Source: Salvia splendens (lineage: Eukaryota; Streptophyta; Magnoliopsida; Lamiales; Lamiaceae). Taken from it: a stretch of DNA of 64,000 nucleotides. This document shows positions 1-12,180 of the stretch, piece after piece. The position numbers and the translations under genes were made by a program. The stretch is from assembly GCF_004379255.2 (NCBI RefSeq), contig NC_056035.1:16637902-16701901 (forward strand). The letters are read 5' to 3'. Position 1 is the first letter of the stretch. Each line of letters begins with the position of its first letter. The notes beneath the pieces were generated by a model. It saw only the letters and a program-made list of their open reading frames with translations. It did no database searches and had not been told where the DNA came from.

Positions 1-820
1 AATTAATATATTTAACTAATATGATAGATTAAGATAAGTGCTCGTTTCTTAAGTGATGTCTTATTGCAATTAAAATTCTAATTTGATTACACTAAAAAAT
101 AAAAATCAACTTTACAACTTAAAATGAAAAAGTGCGAGTAACATGGGACACATAGAGTATTATAATTTTTCTAAAACGAGTGCAAAAAAGAAGTGACTCG
201 GTTATGAGTAGACAGAGGGAGTAAAATTGAAAATAATACTATCATAATATGCAAAACAACAATAAATTATACTTCCAACAAAAACACAATAACCTCAAAC
301 AATTAATAATAAATTATAAAAAAATTGGAAAGCAAAAATATAATGATTTATACTCCCATTCATAAAAATATGGGAGAATGATATGGCACGAGAATTAAGA
401 TAAAAATAATAAAATAAGAAAAAAGGAAAAAAATATTCTTCATGCCTAATACCATGACCACTCAAAACTTCACCTTCCACCAAAGGCTTATCCAAATATG
501 TAATGATTAATCGAGTACCATCAAATAATCTATTAAAACAACCAATAGTGTTTCTCAACAATCACATGAATATACATCTTTATTAGCAAGTCAAAATTAA
601 GGGTATTATAATACTTCAAATCATTATAAGATTAATAAAAATATCTCCTGGTAAATTCGTTTTAATCAAGTCTATAAAATTTAAATATAGTTGACGAATG
701 CAATTAGGATTAAATTACTAGTACTACTGAGATTCAGTTTAGAAGCCCAAATGATCCAGTAATATATGTGTTGGAGTATATAACAATGGAGCCCAACTAC
801 TCTCGGCCCAATTATCTTAG
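1..820. other. AT-rich intergenic DNA
   Basis: No coding region or RNA gene is recognisable here. The stretch around 130-222 ends in a sequence resembling the right end of a Stowaway-type element (gagggagta at 214-222), but no matching left end is visible, so this may be a half element cut by the window edge or a degraded copy. Short open frames in this stretch have no family resemblance. Confidence 0.5.
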
Positions 821-1556
821 AAAAAAAAAAGAAAGAAAATTTGAGATCCTCCGTCGGATCTAAAGGTGAAAGACATCCATTCGCGGCCTCCTCTCAGCCG
901 CGACTGTGGCCTTACTACGCCCTCACATCCTTCCCTCTTTGATCGACACACTCTCACTCTGAAACACGCGTATATAGCATCTCCCTGTTGTGCTAGAACC
1001 GCCGTATCCTTCGTTATAACATCGTCGTTCAGCAAGGTGAACATTCAGCCTGTTTTCTCTGGAGTTATAGGTAGGAATCAATTCCAATTCTTATGTTAAA
1101 AGTCTGGGTAATGAAGAATTCGAATCGTTGCTGTTACTATACTTGAATTGGTAGGAAATATTGATACAAGAACTGGACTGAGAATTTATTTGTTTTTCGA
1201 ATTTGCTAGAATTGTTGCTTTCATTCGATTTTGTTATTGGATACATGGAATAGGGGTGAAATTATGTTTGGCTGTAAATCTAATTGGAGAGAGTGCTAAC
1301 AAAATTTGTGAAATGTGTGAAATGGATTACAGTGTAGATGCTGTAAAGTATGAGGAGTTTTAGTTGAGCAAAACCATCACAACAATCATCTGTTTTACAG
1401 TTTCTTGTACACACAAGAAAAATGAATCTATGCAAGCAACACATTTTACTAATAAGAATGGTTTCACTGGGAAAATATTTATCTAATTGACTGATTCACA
1501 TATGCTGTGCAGTTAGTTTGGTCTTTCGAGATACACAAATAGTCTAAAGGTGCAAA

Positions 1557-2358
1557 ATGCATCCTCCTCTGACAATTCACAGGCATCCAATGTGTGCTGA
1601 GGTAAGTTATGGGAAGTGACTTTTGTTTCACCAAAAATTTCACTAGGCTTAACTTATTTCTTCTATAATATATGCTGTCTTCATACATCTAATTTGGTGA
1701 TACATTTACATGTAACATTGGTCATATTTGAATGGTGAGTAATGTAGAAAGAAGAAATATCCTTCTACAGTATCAGTATTCATATTATGTGTTATTTTGT
1801 TCAACTTTGCACAAATCTTCTTCCTGCCGGTGTGCAGTGCTACTAGTCTTAAGAATTCTTTATTGACGGTGAATTGTTAAGTTAATGAATGTTGATTGAT
1901 GATTTTAGGGGGTAGTGAAGTCATATCTTTGTGATCTTGACTTGTAAGAGTTATTTTGTTGGCTTCCCCAAACTGTTTAAAGTTTCTCCTTCCATTTCTA
2001 GATGATAAAAAATGTTTGGATTGAGAATCAGAGATTGTGTTTTGCAGATTGGAACTAACAAATGTGCCTTGATTGTTGCAGATCATTGAGCTTTTTCAGA
2101 AGTGCCATACAGATCATCCTCTTGGGAAGTTTTTTGGTGAATGCACGGATTTAAAAATTAAGCTTGATAAATGTTTTCGGCAAGAGGTGTGTTAAAGATT
2201 GGTTTCAAGCCTGATCATCTAATGACATGGAGTATTATCTAACCCCTCTCTTCTTTACACAGAAAGCCCTGAAGAGGAAGGCAAATTTTGAGGAAAGTAA
2301 AAAACTAAAAGAGAGATTGAGAGAATACAGGATTCAAAATTCGGAAACAATGGATTAA
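1557..2358 (+). CDS. CMC2: CMC2-like twin CX9C mitochondrial protein, 81 residues, 3 exons
   Basis: Exons 1557-1601, 2082-2186 and 2263-2358 splice in frame with GT-AG introns to an 81-residue protein starting MHPPLTIHRHP. Two CX9C motifs are visible: the first runs from the Cys of MCAE across the exon 1/2 junction to FQKC, the second is CTDLKIKLDKC. The tail is basic and helical (KALKRKANFEES). This is the layout of the CMC2 family, small intermembrane-space proteins linked to cytochrome c oxidase assembly and imported by the Mia40 disulfide relay. Length fits the family. A 5' leader probably begins near 860-1036 and is spliced (donor-like caag|gtgaac near 1036, acceptor-like ttacag near 1400). 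No lesion is seen. Function is from family knowledge; the gene structure is read directly. Confidence 0.85.
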
Positions 2359-2981
2359 GAAGAGCTTTGTATAAACTCCAACTTAAAACTAGTTGAGAAA
2401 AGTTGCTAATTCTTCATATACGGGCCTCACGCACAAGTTGAATGCTGCATCAGTCATCTGCAAGATGGGGTCATTCCTTGTATACATCCTGGTATGTGCC
2501 CAATATCGTATTTTGCCACTGAGTAGAGAGTGGTGAGACAAGGCGTGAGAAAAAAACATATTTCTATATTTTTCAGACAGTGTGGAAAATACTGAATTTG
2601 GCATCTAGTAGCGTTTATGTAGTGATTCTATTTGCTGAGAAAATAGAAATAAAGTATTCATTTAGTTGTCAACATATAATGAAACTGATACTAGTATCTA
2701 ACTTGTGATAATATATGTTGAGATTGAAATCTGCTTCCTTCTAGTGCAGCAAGTTGCCTTCCTGTTATTTCACTATGGCAATAATATCTTGGTTTTCTAA
2801 TATTTAGGGCTCGTTTGGTAAAGGGCTTTTTCCATATGATTGTGATGGGATAGATTTCCTGAATTGTGTTTGCTTTGTTGATAAAGATAGCCTGAATTGT
2901 TCGAAGCTCTACGACTGACTAATGGGATTAGTCAGCCCCATTAAATTTGGTAAATTACCAAATATCCCATTTAATCCCTAA
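2359..2981. other. 3' flank of CMC2-like gene and intergenic spacer
   Basis: AT-rich sequence downstream of the CMC2-like stop. It presumably holds that gene's 3' untranslated region, followed by spacer up to the Harbinger-type end at 2982. I see no other gene. Confidence 0.4.
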
Positions 2982-3263
2982 GAGCATCCGCAGCGGCGGG
3001 CGTGCCGGACGTCCGCCATTAGGCATAAACCCGGCGGACGCGGACGTCGCTTGTGGACACCGGAGTTCCGTGGCTTTCCGACGACGTCCGTCGGGACGTC
3101 CGCCATTGCGGTGCCACGACAGACGTCCCGGCGGACGTCCCGATTTTTAATTTTTTTTTTATTTTAAAAAAAACTCTATATATACGGCTCGTTGAAATTC
3201 ATTTCATTCGCACCACTTATTTTAACGAGTTTTTCTCTCTACTTTCATTTCTTTTGAAGATAA

Positions 3264-4693
3264 ATGAAGCACCACGATAGTAATTCCCCTGCCACGAGCG
3301 AGTCACAAACGCCGACTTTTCCCGTTAGAGTTGCGGGAAATGCCGGCGGAAGTGCACCGATGTCCGGGATGATGCCCGGAATGGCGCTGATGATGCCCCA
3401 ACCCCGACGGGGATGATGCCCGGGTACTACAATATGTACCCCCTTGGTGTGCAGGGATGGGTGGGATGATGCCCCAAATGTCCGGGATAATGCAGGGCAT
3501 GCCTGCCGCTGCGGGGGAGCAGGCAGGGGGTCCCCCAATCACCCGAGGACAATGTCTATCGCCCCTACATGAATTTATTGTCTAGTGATTCCCCCCAGAG
3601 TACTCATATGGAGACTCAGTTCACCGGCATTGAGACTTTCTCTTTTGAGGAGTTGGGGCTAGGCATTGAGACTTTCTCTTTTGAGGAGTTGGGGCTAGGC
3701 ATTGAGACTTTCTCTTTTGAGGAGTTGGGGCTATCTCCGGTAAGGGAGTCTCCCATTGAGATGCCACCGGCGGCAGGGAGGACACGGAAGCAAGGGAGAG
3801 GGAAGGGCAAGGGCACTACCTCGTCCTCGCGTACGGGGAACAAGGGTGGGGCGGGGGCTGAGGAGGAGGAAGAGGAAGCCGGCGGGAGAAAGAGGACCAT
3901 TTAGAGCATAGGGGAGTGCGTCGCGCTGGCGAAGGCCTGGATCAATGTAGTCGAGGATCCCTACGTCGGGGCTAACCAGCATATCGACAGAATGTGGTGG
4001 CGCATTAGCCAAAGCTACCTCCAATTCAAACCGCCAGGTGGGAAGCCTCACGATGGAGAGCAATGCCGGAAACAGTGGGAGCGGCTGAGGAGGCAGCTCA
4101 GCCGATTTGCCGGCATCTACGAAAACAACCTCCGCACGGCAACCAGCGGCATGTCCGCCGATGATGTGAAGCTTCTGTCTCACCAGCAGTTCCCCGACAG
4201 TGAATTGGGTTTCGGGGAATTCAAATATTGGGAGGTCTATCTTGTGGTGCAGACTTCCGCCAAATTATTTTCGAGTGTTGAAGCTGGCTGGCCGAAGCGG
4301 ACGAAGATCAATGCCTTCGGGGAGTACAACAGCAGTGCCGGTTCCCACGAACTCCCTGACGCTGAGGCAGAGTTCCCGATCCCTCAATCATCTTCCCGCC
4401 GCCGTCACCCGGTTGGGCAAAAGACCGTGATACGGATGGCTAGGGGAAGCGCCAGCGGGTCCCTCGAGGTCCAATCGGTAGCTCCTTCCCAGATCGATCC
4501 CGAGCTCCCATCACTCGTCCGCATACAGCAGCAAGAGACCCTGATACACACCATGGAGAAGTGATATGCAGCGACTGGCCCCTTATACAAGTTTATGCTA
4601 AAGAATGTCATCGACAGTATGCGGCGCGATTTGGGGATGCCATCCCTGCCCGTGAGTGACGCCGGGACTGGCTGCGTGGACGACGAGGAGTGA
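3264..4693 (+). pseudogene. Harbinger ORF1 (Myb/SANT-like) remnant
   Basis: Starting at ATG 3264, a Gly/Met/Pro-rich N-terminal region breaks frame near 3410. From about 3569 the frame is open apart from a TAG at 3901-3903 and a TGA at 4562-4564, ending at TGA 4691-4693. The central part contains AKAWINVVEDP, MWWRIS and CRKQWERLRRQL, the tryptophan-spaced pattern of the Myb/SANT-like ORF1 proteins of plant PIF/Harbinger elements, which help the transposase bind DNA. A Lys/Arg-rich stretch precedes this domain. Two stops plus the upstream frameshift make it a pseudogene. Parts of the same ORF1 type occur at 59660-60160. Confidence 0.75.
3626..3733 (+). repeat. Three perfect 36 bp tandem repeats in ORF1
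   Basis: A 36 bp unit beginning ggcattgagactttctc occurs three times in a row (3626-3661, 3662-3697, 3698-3733). It encodes the acidic, aromatic 12-residue unit GIETFSFEELGL. The copies look identical, so the expansion is recent relative to the stops in the same frame. Confidence 0.9.
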
Positions 4694-5104
4694 GACGGTG
4701 GCTGCATTTGTCGAAGCTTGAGGTTTATTTTTAACTATGGATTTTTTAAATAATTATGTATGTTTTTTGTTTTAAATAAAGTGGTTGCATTTTCTCTGTA
4801 TTTGTGTCGAAATTTTAATTCCGTAAATTGTTTAATTTGGTGAATTTGTGAATTTTTATTATTGTGGATATCCGTCGGGATGTCCTTGAGGATGCCCGCC
4901 ATTGTGCAGTGGGATGTCCTTATGACGTGGCAGGAGGTGTTTTTGGAAAGTCCGTCGGGACACTGTGGATGCTCCAAAGTACCACTAAATGCAATTTCCT
5001 CCCGCCAAACATTTCCCTGTTTCACCAGAACATCTCCTCTCAATTGATCCTTTTATTTTATGCCCGGCGATCTCTAGCTTGCATGTGTAGCTTCTTTGCA
5101 CAAC

Positions 5105-5662
5105 TAGGGGTGTGCATTCGGGTTTCGGTTCGGTTTTTTGCCAAAACCAAACCAAAATCGAAAAACCGAATTTAGTTCAAAATTCAAACCGAACCGAATC
5201 CGAAAAATCGAAAAATCGAAACCGAAAAACCGAAAACCGAACTTAAAAAATCGAAAAACCCGAATAAAACCGAAAAACCCGAAAAAAACCCGAAAAACTT
5301 GAAAAAAATAAATATAATATAAATATATTTATATATGTGTATTTTATTTTATTTTATTTTATATATACTAATAGAATATTTATATATAATATAAAATTAA
5401 TAATACATATAATATATATTATATAGTACAATATATATATTATATATAATATAATATTAAATTAATAGAATATATATAATTCGGTTTTTCGGTTTTTGAT
5501 TTTTTTCTTCGCCCGAACCGAACCGAACCGAAAAACCGAAATTTTTTTATTTTTAAAACCGAACCGAACCGAAAAACTGAAAAAACCGAACTGAACCGAA
5601 TTTCAAAATTTCGGTTTGGTTTGGTTCGGATATTCGGTTTCCGATTTTTTTGCTCACCCCTA
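5105..5662. mobile_element. hAT-like miniature element rich in CCGAA repeats
   Basis: Ends are TAGGGGTGTGCA on the left and TGCTCACCCCTA on the right, nearly perfect inverted repeats. Flanks are tgcacaac and cgcacaac, a 7 of 8 match that fits a hAT-type 8 bp target duplication. The 558 bp interior consists of strings of ACCGAA/CCGAAAAA on the left and the complement TTCGGTTT on the right, so the arms can pair, around an AT-rich core. No coding capacity is seen. Confidence 0.7.
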
Positions 5663-6807
5663 CGCACAACCCTAAATCTATTGGAGCTTGAAGGCATAAC
5701 AAGAGTACGCAAAAATGATAAAGAATGATTTCGTTCAAGCCTTGGAGGAGGAAGGGGTTCGACTAACCATACCTTGCATGAGTGGGTATGCACATGAATA
5801 TTTGCCCTAACCTTTTTTTTCCTTGTCCATGCGAATTTGATGTAGGTGAGTCTCCAACTCGCGAAGAACAGGGGGTAACTGAGGAATAAAATAAATTTGG
5901 CACCAGAAATGGAAAGGGAAAATATGAGAACGGCGACGAGTCCCCAGTTAACAATTATGCTAGAAAGGCTCGCAATCGCATGATCATAGAACGATAGAGT
6001 TAGCCGCAAAATAAGATAACAAACTTCAAAAATTTGGTCACTTAGTTTTCCTGGACCCGAGAGAAATCGAAACACACAAACCAAACACGCAGAAAATCAT
6101 TGCATAAGGCACTTTCCAGTCTCTCTATGATCAAACGAGGCCTTATAGTTGGGATTGAAATTAACATTAAACAACAGGACTAATCTCTACCTTGTGGTAG
6201 AGAAGTTGAACCTTTATTCTTCATTTAAATTATTCTTAAATTGCTGACAAAATCATGGCAACATCCTTGGTATGCTGATTTCAATTCACAAAGTCATAAA
6301 ACAGGAAAATAGTCTCTAATTTTTCTGTTAAACCATTTAAATCAACACAGCAAGTTTTACGGAAGCAGAAGCCATAAATTGTTGAATCTCACCTAATGTG
6401 ATTATCTGCCTTCTCAACAAATGAAACTATAAAATCTTTTTAAATTAAGAAAACAGCAATACTGTCTTCGTCTATATCTACCGAAACAAATTATTTACTG
6501 TAAATACTACTCCATTTCATATACTATCATGTATTACTATAAAAGGAATGAAGAAAATTTCAGTATGGCTGGATCCAATGATAAATCCAATTAACTTAGA
6601 TTTAATAAGATTTCAACAACTCCTAAGATTTAAGTAAATCCAGATTATGATATAAAGGTAGTAAATTAAAATTGAATTGGGCCTAGGCTTCTAAGTCAAT
6701 GTAAGGGTTCGTATCCTTATGTAGGCCCATACCTATTCGGTCGGAGCTCCAACTCGTTTCCATCAGTTCTATATATATGTTCCTTTCCTTTCTGAAAAGC
6801 TTCAAGT
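5663..6807. other. Intergenic, no gene recognised
   Basis: Short open frames exist on both strands but none shows a known family, a consistent codon pattern or plausible splice sites. I see nothing I can name. Confidence 0.4.
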
Positions 6808-7061
6808 AGGGAACGTCCTTTTTAGTACACTAACTATCCCAAATGAGCAAATTTGGTCTGTAACATTTCATAATATCTTTTAAGGTCCATCAACTATAAT
6901 TTAATATCAATTCAACTACTTTTTGGCTATTTCCAATATTTTCATGACCAAAGTACCATTAAGACTAATGAGGGCAATTCAATCTATTACCATCTCATTT
7001 TCATTAAAGTAGTAGTATGTAATTTGGGATAGTTGATGTTAAAAAAAAAAAGATGTTCCCT
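6808..7061. mobile_element. Miniature inverted-repeat element
   Basis: Left arm AGGGAACGTCCTTTTTA followed by AACTATCCCAAAT is mirrored on the right by ATTTGGGATAGTT and then AAAAGATGTTCCCT. The element is about 254 bp, AT-rich and noncoding. The superfamily is not clear because no target duplication is obvious. Confidence 0.6.
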
Positions 7062-8640
7062 TTAATTTTAATTTCAATATAAAAATATCTTAATGATATT
7101 AATATTCCATTACTATTAATTATTTACGTTCAGTTTGACTTATTTGTAATATTTTAAATCATTGTTCTATATTTAATATTAATAGTGAAATAACTTAGAT
7201 ATAAATATATGTAAATATTATACTTATACAATATTTGTATATAAAAGTAGTTCAATTTATTAGATGGAATATTAATTTTTCAAGCTATACATAGAATATG
7301 TTATTTTTAAGTACAATACAAAATTGATAATTAAAAATAAAATAAAATTTATTAACATACATAGAATCTTAAATAATTCAAAGAGCAAAGTTTTATTTTA
7401 TTTATTCTTAAGTAGTAATTGTAGTCTAAAAAAATAGTTGAAATTATCAATAATCAATTAAATAAAAAAGACAATGACATTCTTAGTTGAATATATGATT
7501 AATTTAAATCTATGATTGTTTAATTAAATAAAAAATCAATAGTTGCTATCAATTGTTTAATATCACAATGTCACGTCTTAATATTATCATTAGGCCATTT
7601 ACAACATCATGAAACTGTTCATAATTCTCATATCTATTCCCTTGACTCTTCGTGAATCATATTTTTTCTACTTTATTAAATTATTTTTTCTACTTTATTA
7701 AATTTTTATTTCAATGTAGTATATATTATATATTATGATTAACTTAAATTTTCAGTTTAATAAAATTACGAGATTCATTAAAATAAAATATTTATCTTAG
7801 TTTTATTTAAATAATTGAGAATGTAACCATATAAAAGTATTAACTAGCACTAGAAAGTAATATCATAGTATTCAAATAAGGTATGGTATATATTAGTAAT
7901 AATAGTATAAGATATATTAAACTTAATCCCAAATAAATTAGAAGAATTATGGATTCCTTAATTTCGCAATTTTGTGTGGGGATTATATGCGTTCTACTCT
8001 CTGATATTCTTCAATTCGTTTTGCATAATTTGAGCATATATTTCATTGTCCATTTGGGTTTATTGGCTGGTTGAGCATGTGTTGATTATTGTCTGATGTT
8101 TGAGTTTGACTCCAGAATTGATTGGGGTCTTTACTTTATCACTGCTTTATATGATACTTATCGAACCAATTTATGTTTTGGAATTACAAAGTTTCGATTG
8201 ATAAACTTGTTAATTTTGGTAGTGGCAAAAGATTGAAACTTTCTTTGATTACAGCTGCAGGGGCAATATCTTATTGTTAAACCGCTCTTCTGCGTGTTCC
8301 AAACTTTGGGACTCAAAAATGGGCTATGATTTTAACTATTTTCATTTACTTATTTTCTTCCTTGTTTTTATAGTTAATATTTCACCCTATGATTGCTTGG
8401 GATGAATGATCTTTGAAAAGATACTACTCCATTACTGAAAAAGTATGTTTTAGGGTTTTGCTCATTTGTTTTCTCTAGTGAAGCCTTAAAATTTTCTTTT
8501 TGGGCGATAAAAGAATATTTAGTGCTTTCAACGGGCTGGCTTTGAGTCTTGGATAAAATAAGATGAATGGTAGAACAAGAAAGTTTCAGTTAGTATGGTT
8601 TAATTTGTTATGCTTTGTGTACGTTAAACTTTGTTTTCAG
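7062..8640. other. AT-rich spacer, possible degraded 5' part of AMMECR1-like copy
   Basis: Very AT-rich to about 7960, then of more mixed composition. Because an AMMECR1-like exon begins at 8641, the part from about 7960 may be the leader or first intron of the same decayed copy, but no coding match is visible. Confidence 0.3.
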
Positions 8641-9071
8641 TCTACTGTTTGTGACCTGGAAGAAAGGGATCAATGGTGGGGAACCTCGTTTACGTGGATG
8701 CATAGGCACTTGACTGGGAGGTGAGTGCTATATAACATTCAATTCAACTGTTACAAAATTATGTATGTGCTGGCTTGGCTTGCAACCGCACCATATGACT
8801 GATCATTTAACTATCCTCTTGATGCAACTAATCCTTGTTCATCATGAAGGATCTATATTTTAGTGGTTATGTACTTCATCGCTTATAAAACTCCTTATTA
8901 ATGTGATCAGTGAATTTCTCGAGCAATTTTGAGTAACATACACTAGTTGCCTGATGTTTATTTGCATCAAATTGTGTTTATCCAGGTTGGGAAGCATGGG
9001 ATAATAATTGAATTTACTGATCCTGACTACAATACAAGGCGAAGCGCCACCTGAGGTTGCTGCTCATGAAG
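8641..9071 (+). pseudogene. AMMECR1-like gene fragment, broken
   Basis: Two exon remnants are recognisable. The first (8641-8720), after acceptor gttttcag, reads LLFVTWKKG and GGEPRLRGCIGT, the strongly conserved core of AMMECR1 proteins (the RGCIG motif). It shifts frame right after GCIGT, apparently by loss of one T, and ends at a good donor (gag|gtgagt). The second (8986-9071), after acceptor tccag, reads VGKHGIIIEFTDPDYN and RRSAT, then shifts by a short deletion before PEVAAHE and donor gtaatt. The exon expected between them is missing, as are the N- and C-terminal parts. AMMECR1 domain function is poorly defined. This copy cannot make a full domain. Confidence 0.75.
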
Positions 9072-9664
9072 GTAATTCTTGCCAACTTGAAGAAGGGTTT
9101 CTGTAATATATAATCTGCCTTGTGCAGTGTTGTAAAATTTGCTTGAGTTTGTTTTTTGTCTTGCTTGAGTTTTCTGTGGTCTCCAGTTTTAGTTACTTTT
9201 CTCCTCAATTGGCTACAAACAGCGATTGCTTTATTAATTAATGTAAAATATAAGGGTTTTTAGTTTCTTAAAATGTGCATTACTTTGTCGTGTGGTATTT
9301 GCAAAATGTGATCTTCAACTTCACGTGTATGGCAGATGAAACAAAAGGATTCTAATACTGGATAATAGTTGAATATAATTAAAATATAAGTGATAATTGA
9401 ATTTGTTGGATATCTATTATCCAAATATAAGTGATAAGTAGACACAAGCACAAATACATCTATCCAACTATATTCATGTGCAAAATGATCCACAACAACA
9501 ATAATACTGCTACTAGTAGCATATATATTAATATAGGTTAAACCTGAAATTCGAAGATGAAGGGATGGAGATAATTAAGCAATTGGAGTTGCAAACAGGT
9601 GTAATGTAAAGAAAAATATAACAAAATGTATGTAATATGAAACGAGCAATGTGTGTGGGAGAGA

Positions 9665-10096
9665 TTAGGCGATTTCCTCCTCCTTGTGAGTGTGGATGAC
9701 GACGTCGGAGGTGGGCTTGGCGACGCAGGTGAGCACCCATCCTTCATCCATCTGTTCGTCCTCGAGGAAGCTGCCGTCGGACTGGTCGACGCTGCCGCTG
9801 ATGACCTTTCCCGCGCAGGAGGAGCAGGACCCCGCGCGGCACGAGTAGGGAAGATCTATTCCCTGCTCCTCCGCCTGGTCCACGATGTACACGTCATCGT
9901 CGCAGTCGAACTCCACCTCTCCATCTGGAGTCACCAGCTTCACCTTGTACGTCGCCATACACCGAACCCCACCTCCCCTGCTGTTCGACTTCACACCAAA
10001 TAGAGCCGCCGCCTTCGGGGCTGAACGGAGGCTTCCGACAGCCGGCTTCCGGGGAACCATGGCGGAGCTGAACATTGTGCTTGCAAGGCTAGCCAT
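9665..10096 (-). CDS. Chloroplast ferredoxin, 2Fe-2S, intronless
   Basis: The 143-residue frame from ATG 10096 encodes a plant-type ferredoxin, the soluble stromal electron carrier that takes electrons from photosystem I to FNR and other enzymes. Residues 1 to about 47 form a Ser/Ala/Arg-rich transit peptide ending near RCMA. The mature domain starts [13 protein letters not shown]. Cluster ligands are Cys86, Cys91 and Cys94 in [13 protein letters not shown] and Cys124 in WVLTCVA, all present. The acidic surface ([18 protein letters not shown]) is typical for FNR and PSI docking. Length is normal and the lack of introns is usual for this family. A G-box lies 108 bp upstream. The C-terminus KEEEIA fits a photosynthetic isoform, though leaf versus root type cannot be settled here. 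Confidence 0.95.
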   Translation of the reverse strand: MASLASTMFSSAMVPRKPAVGSLRSAPKAAALFGVKSNSRGGGVRCMATYKVKLVTPDGEVEFDCDDDVYIVDQAEEQGIDLPYSCRAGSCSSCAGKVISGSVDQSDGSFLEDEQMDEGWVLTCVAKPTSDVVIHTHKEEEIA

Positions 10097-10203
10097 TATT
10101 GCTGCTATTAATGTGTGTGTGGGTGAGAAATGAAATGGATGTCTGTCTTTAGATTTTCTATTTTACAAATACGTACTAGTTAGTGTGCTCGCCGCTCATC
10201 TGC

Positions 10204-10209
10204 CACGTG
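10204..10209 (-). promoter_or_regulatory. G-box upstream of ferredoxin
   Basis: CACGTG sits in gccacgtgcc, about 108 bp upstream of the ferredoxin ATG. G-boxes of this kind bind bZIP and bHLH factors and are common in light-responsive photosynthesis genes. The matching position upstream of the decayed duplicate reads CACCTG. Confidence 0.5.
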
Positions 10210-10575
10210 CCCTACTTTTTGTGGTTCCTTATCATTTTCCTTATCTCTTCTCTTTCATAAATATATCATCCACCCAACAATTTTACATGGCACTCACGTT
10301 CGCAAGTGCACGAAATTTTAGAAAATATTGTTATGGTATCTACTATAAGGCGGACAAGCCCAATAACATCGCCCCAGTTTTTGTTCATAGCCTCAGTTTT
10401 ATTGTCCACAGCCCCAAAATTCTATTTCCGGCATTATAGTGGACACCTCCAATAGCCCACAAATTTTGTAATTAAAATAATCGCAATGTAAATAAATAGA
10501 AAACGAGGTAATTAGGGCCGAATATTCGTTGTATTGCAAACCGGTAAAATTATACAACGAATAATTAAAATAAAA

Positions 10576-10758
10576 TACTCCCTCCGTCCCGCACTACTTG
10601 CACTTATTTCCTTTCTGGGCGTCCCAAGTTATTTGCACTCTTTCCATTTTTAGTAACAATTTATACTTACAGCCATAATTGTTGACTTTGTCTATCACTC
10701 ATTCCTTAATCTCCGTGCCCAAAAGGAAAGGTGCGAGTTGTGCGGGACGGAGGGAGTA
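10576..10758. mobile_element. Stowaway-type MITE
   Basis: Ends TACTCCCTCCGTCCCGCAC and GTGCGGGACGGAGGGAGTA form a near-perfect inverted repeat of the Stowaway (Tc1/mariner) class, 183 bp overall and noncoding. Confidence 0.85.
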
Positions 10759-11866
10759 CAACTAAAAACTCCGCCACCGCCAAATCCCGATGGCTGCGAA
10801 GGATAGCCCGACGGATGTGATGGATTGCTGCCATAGCCCGATTCCTGAGAGTCGGGTGATTCGTCGTCGCCTCGGTGCATTTTTATAGAGTGGTTGTGTA
10901 GATAGTGAGTGGATGGATTTTGTGAAAATGGTGAAAAATAGGTGGTGGGGAGTGGTATTTATAGAGGTAAAAAAAAAACTTCGAAATTGAATCCGCCGCG
11001 CCGGTTGTCCGCCCCCTATGGGCGCCGCGCCTATAGGTGCGACTAATTCTCCCCAGCCGCTGGCTCGCCCCAACCCCGCCTATCCCGCTTCCGCCACCCC
11101 TACCGCCCCCAAATGTTGTCCGCCCGCCCTCCGGACAACTTCCCCACTATAGCCGCCCGCCCTCCGCCCCAACCCGCGGCTATAGCCACTGGCTCCTCAT
11201 AGTGGACACTTTTAGATGTAATAAAGTAATGAGAAAAAAGATAATTGAATATTTTAATGAGAAGATAGGAGAGAATGTTATTTTTAAAATTGAAAAGTGG
11301 TTATCTTAATTGAGAAAAATAAAAAATAAAGGGGGTCATTGGGAGGAGTGATTACTATTTTCTTTTTCTTTTTTGGAAAATAAACGGCCATCATATTTTT
11401 TTTTTCAAATTTAGGCCAAATAATATTCTTCGTTTTCGGTAACACAACTAAAAATTTGGAAATTGCAAACACAACAAAGTGATAGATAATATGTGGTTCG
11501 GAAAATATGCTTGCTTCTGAGTTCTTTCAAATTTTGTAAATAAAAATTTTCGAACTAAGACCTTTAGTTGCAACTATGCCAAGTCGGTTTTTCTTCAATT
11601 GGATGGTAGTAGTAACATTTTATTTTGTTTGTCTTCAATCGGTTGGCCATTTTATAAGGTTAATTATGAGTTTAATTAGTAGTCCATCATTTATATGGAC
11701 TATGTTTTACTATCAATTACTCCACTACTTAAATAATGCATTTGTTTAAAAATAGAGTAAAGCAAATCTGATAAGTAGTATGTTCTAGTCTAGTGGCATG
11801 AAACGTAACAAAGTAGTAGTTAATAAGGTAATTAATTTGAATAGCAATATTGAGAATACAAGTGAA
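10759..11866. other. Spacer between ferredoxin copies with GC-rich islet
   Basis: Positions about 10990-11200 are much richer in C and G than their surroundings (ccgccgcgccgg, cgcccgccctcc) and end at ctcatagtggacac. A related motif (attatagtggacac) occurs near 10434, so this is probably part of another small inverted-repeat element whose limits I cannot fix. The rest is AT-rich. No gene seen. Confidence 0.4.

Positions 11867-12180
<314 letters not shown>

Larger units (their letters stand above)
2982..4974 (+). mobile_element. Harbinger-type element with ORF1 only
   Basis: The element opens with GAGCATCCGCAGCGG and closes with the complement type CACTGTGGATGCTC, giving terminal inverted repeats of the GAGCATCC family. 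The flanking triplets are TAA on the left and CAA on the right, a slightly decayed version of the 3 bp target duplication expected for PIF/Harbinger. The ends are rich in GGACGTCC-like palindromic sequence. Inside is one ORF1-type coding remnant (3264-4693) and no DDE transposase. At least three shorter elements in this window share its ends (19125, 40214, 62561). A nonautonomous element is the best reading. Confidence 0.75.

Noticed and set aside
3053..3280. Arg/Asp-rich short proteins in the GC-rich Harbinger ends
   Set aside because: They are translations of GGACGTCC palindromic units and recur in every noncoding copy of the family.
5440..6084. 214-codon minus-strand open frame next to the CCGAA element
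   Set aside because: Half of it is translation of simple TTCGG repeats and the rest has no recognisable protein features.
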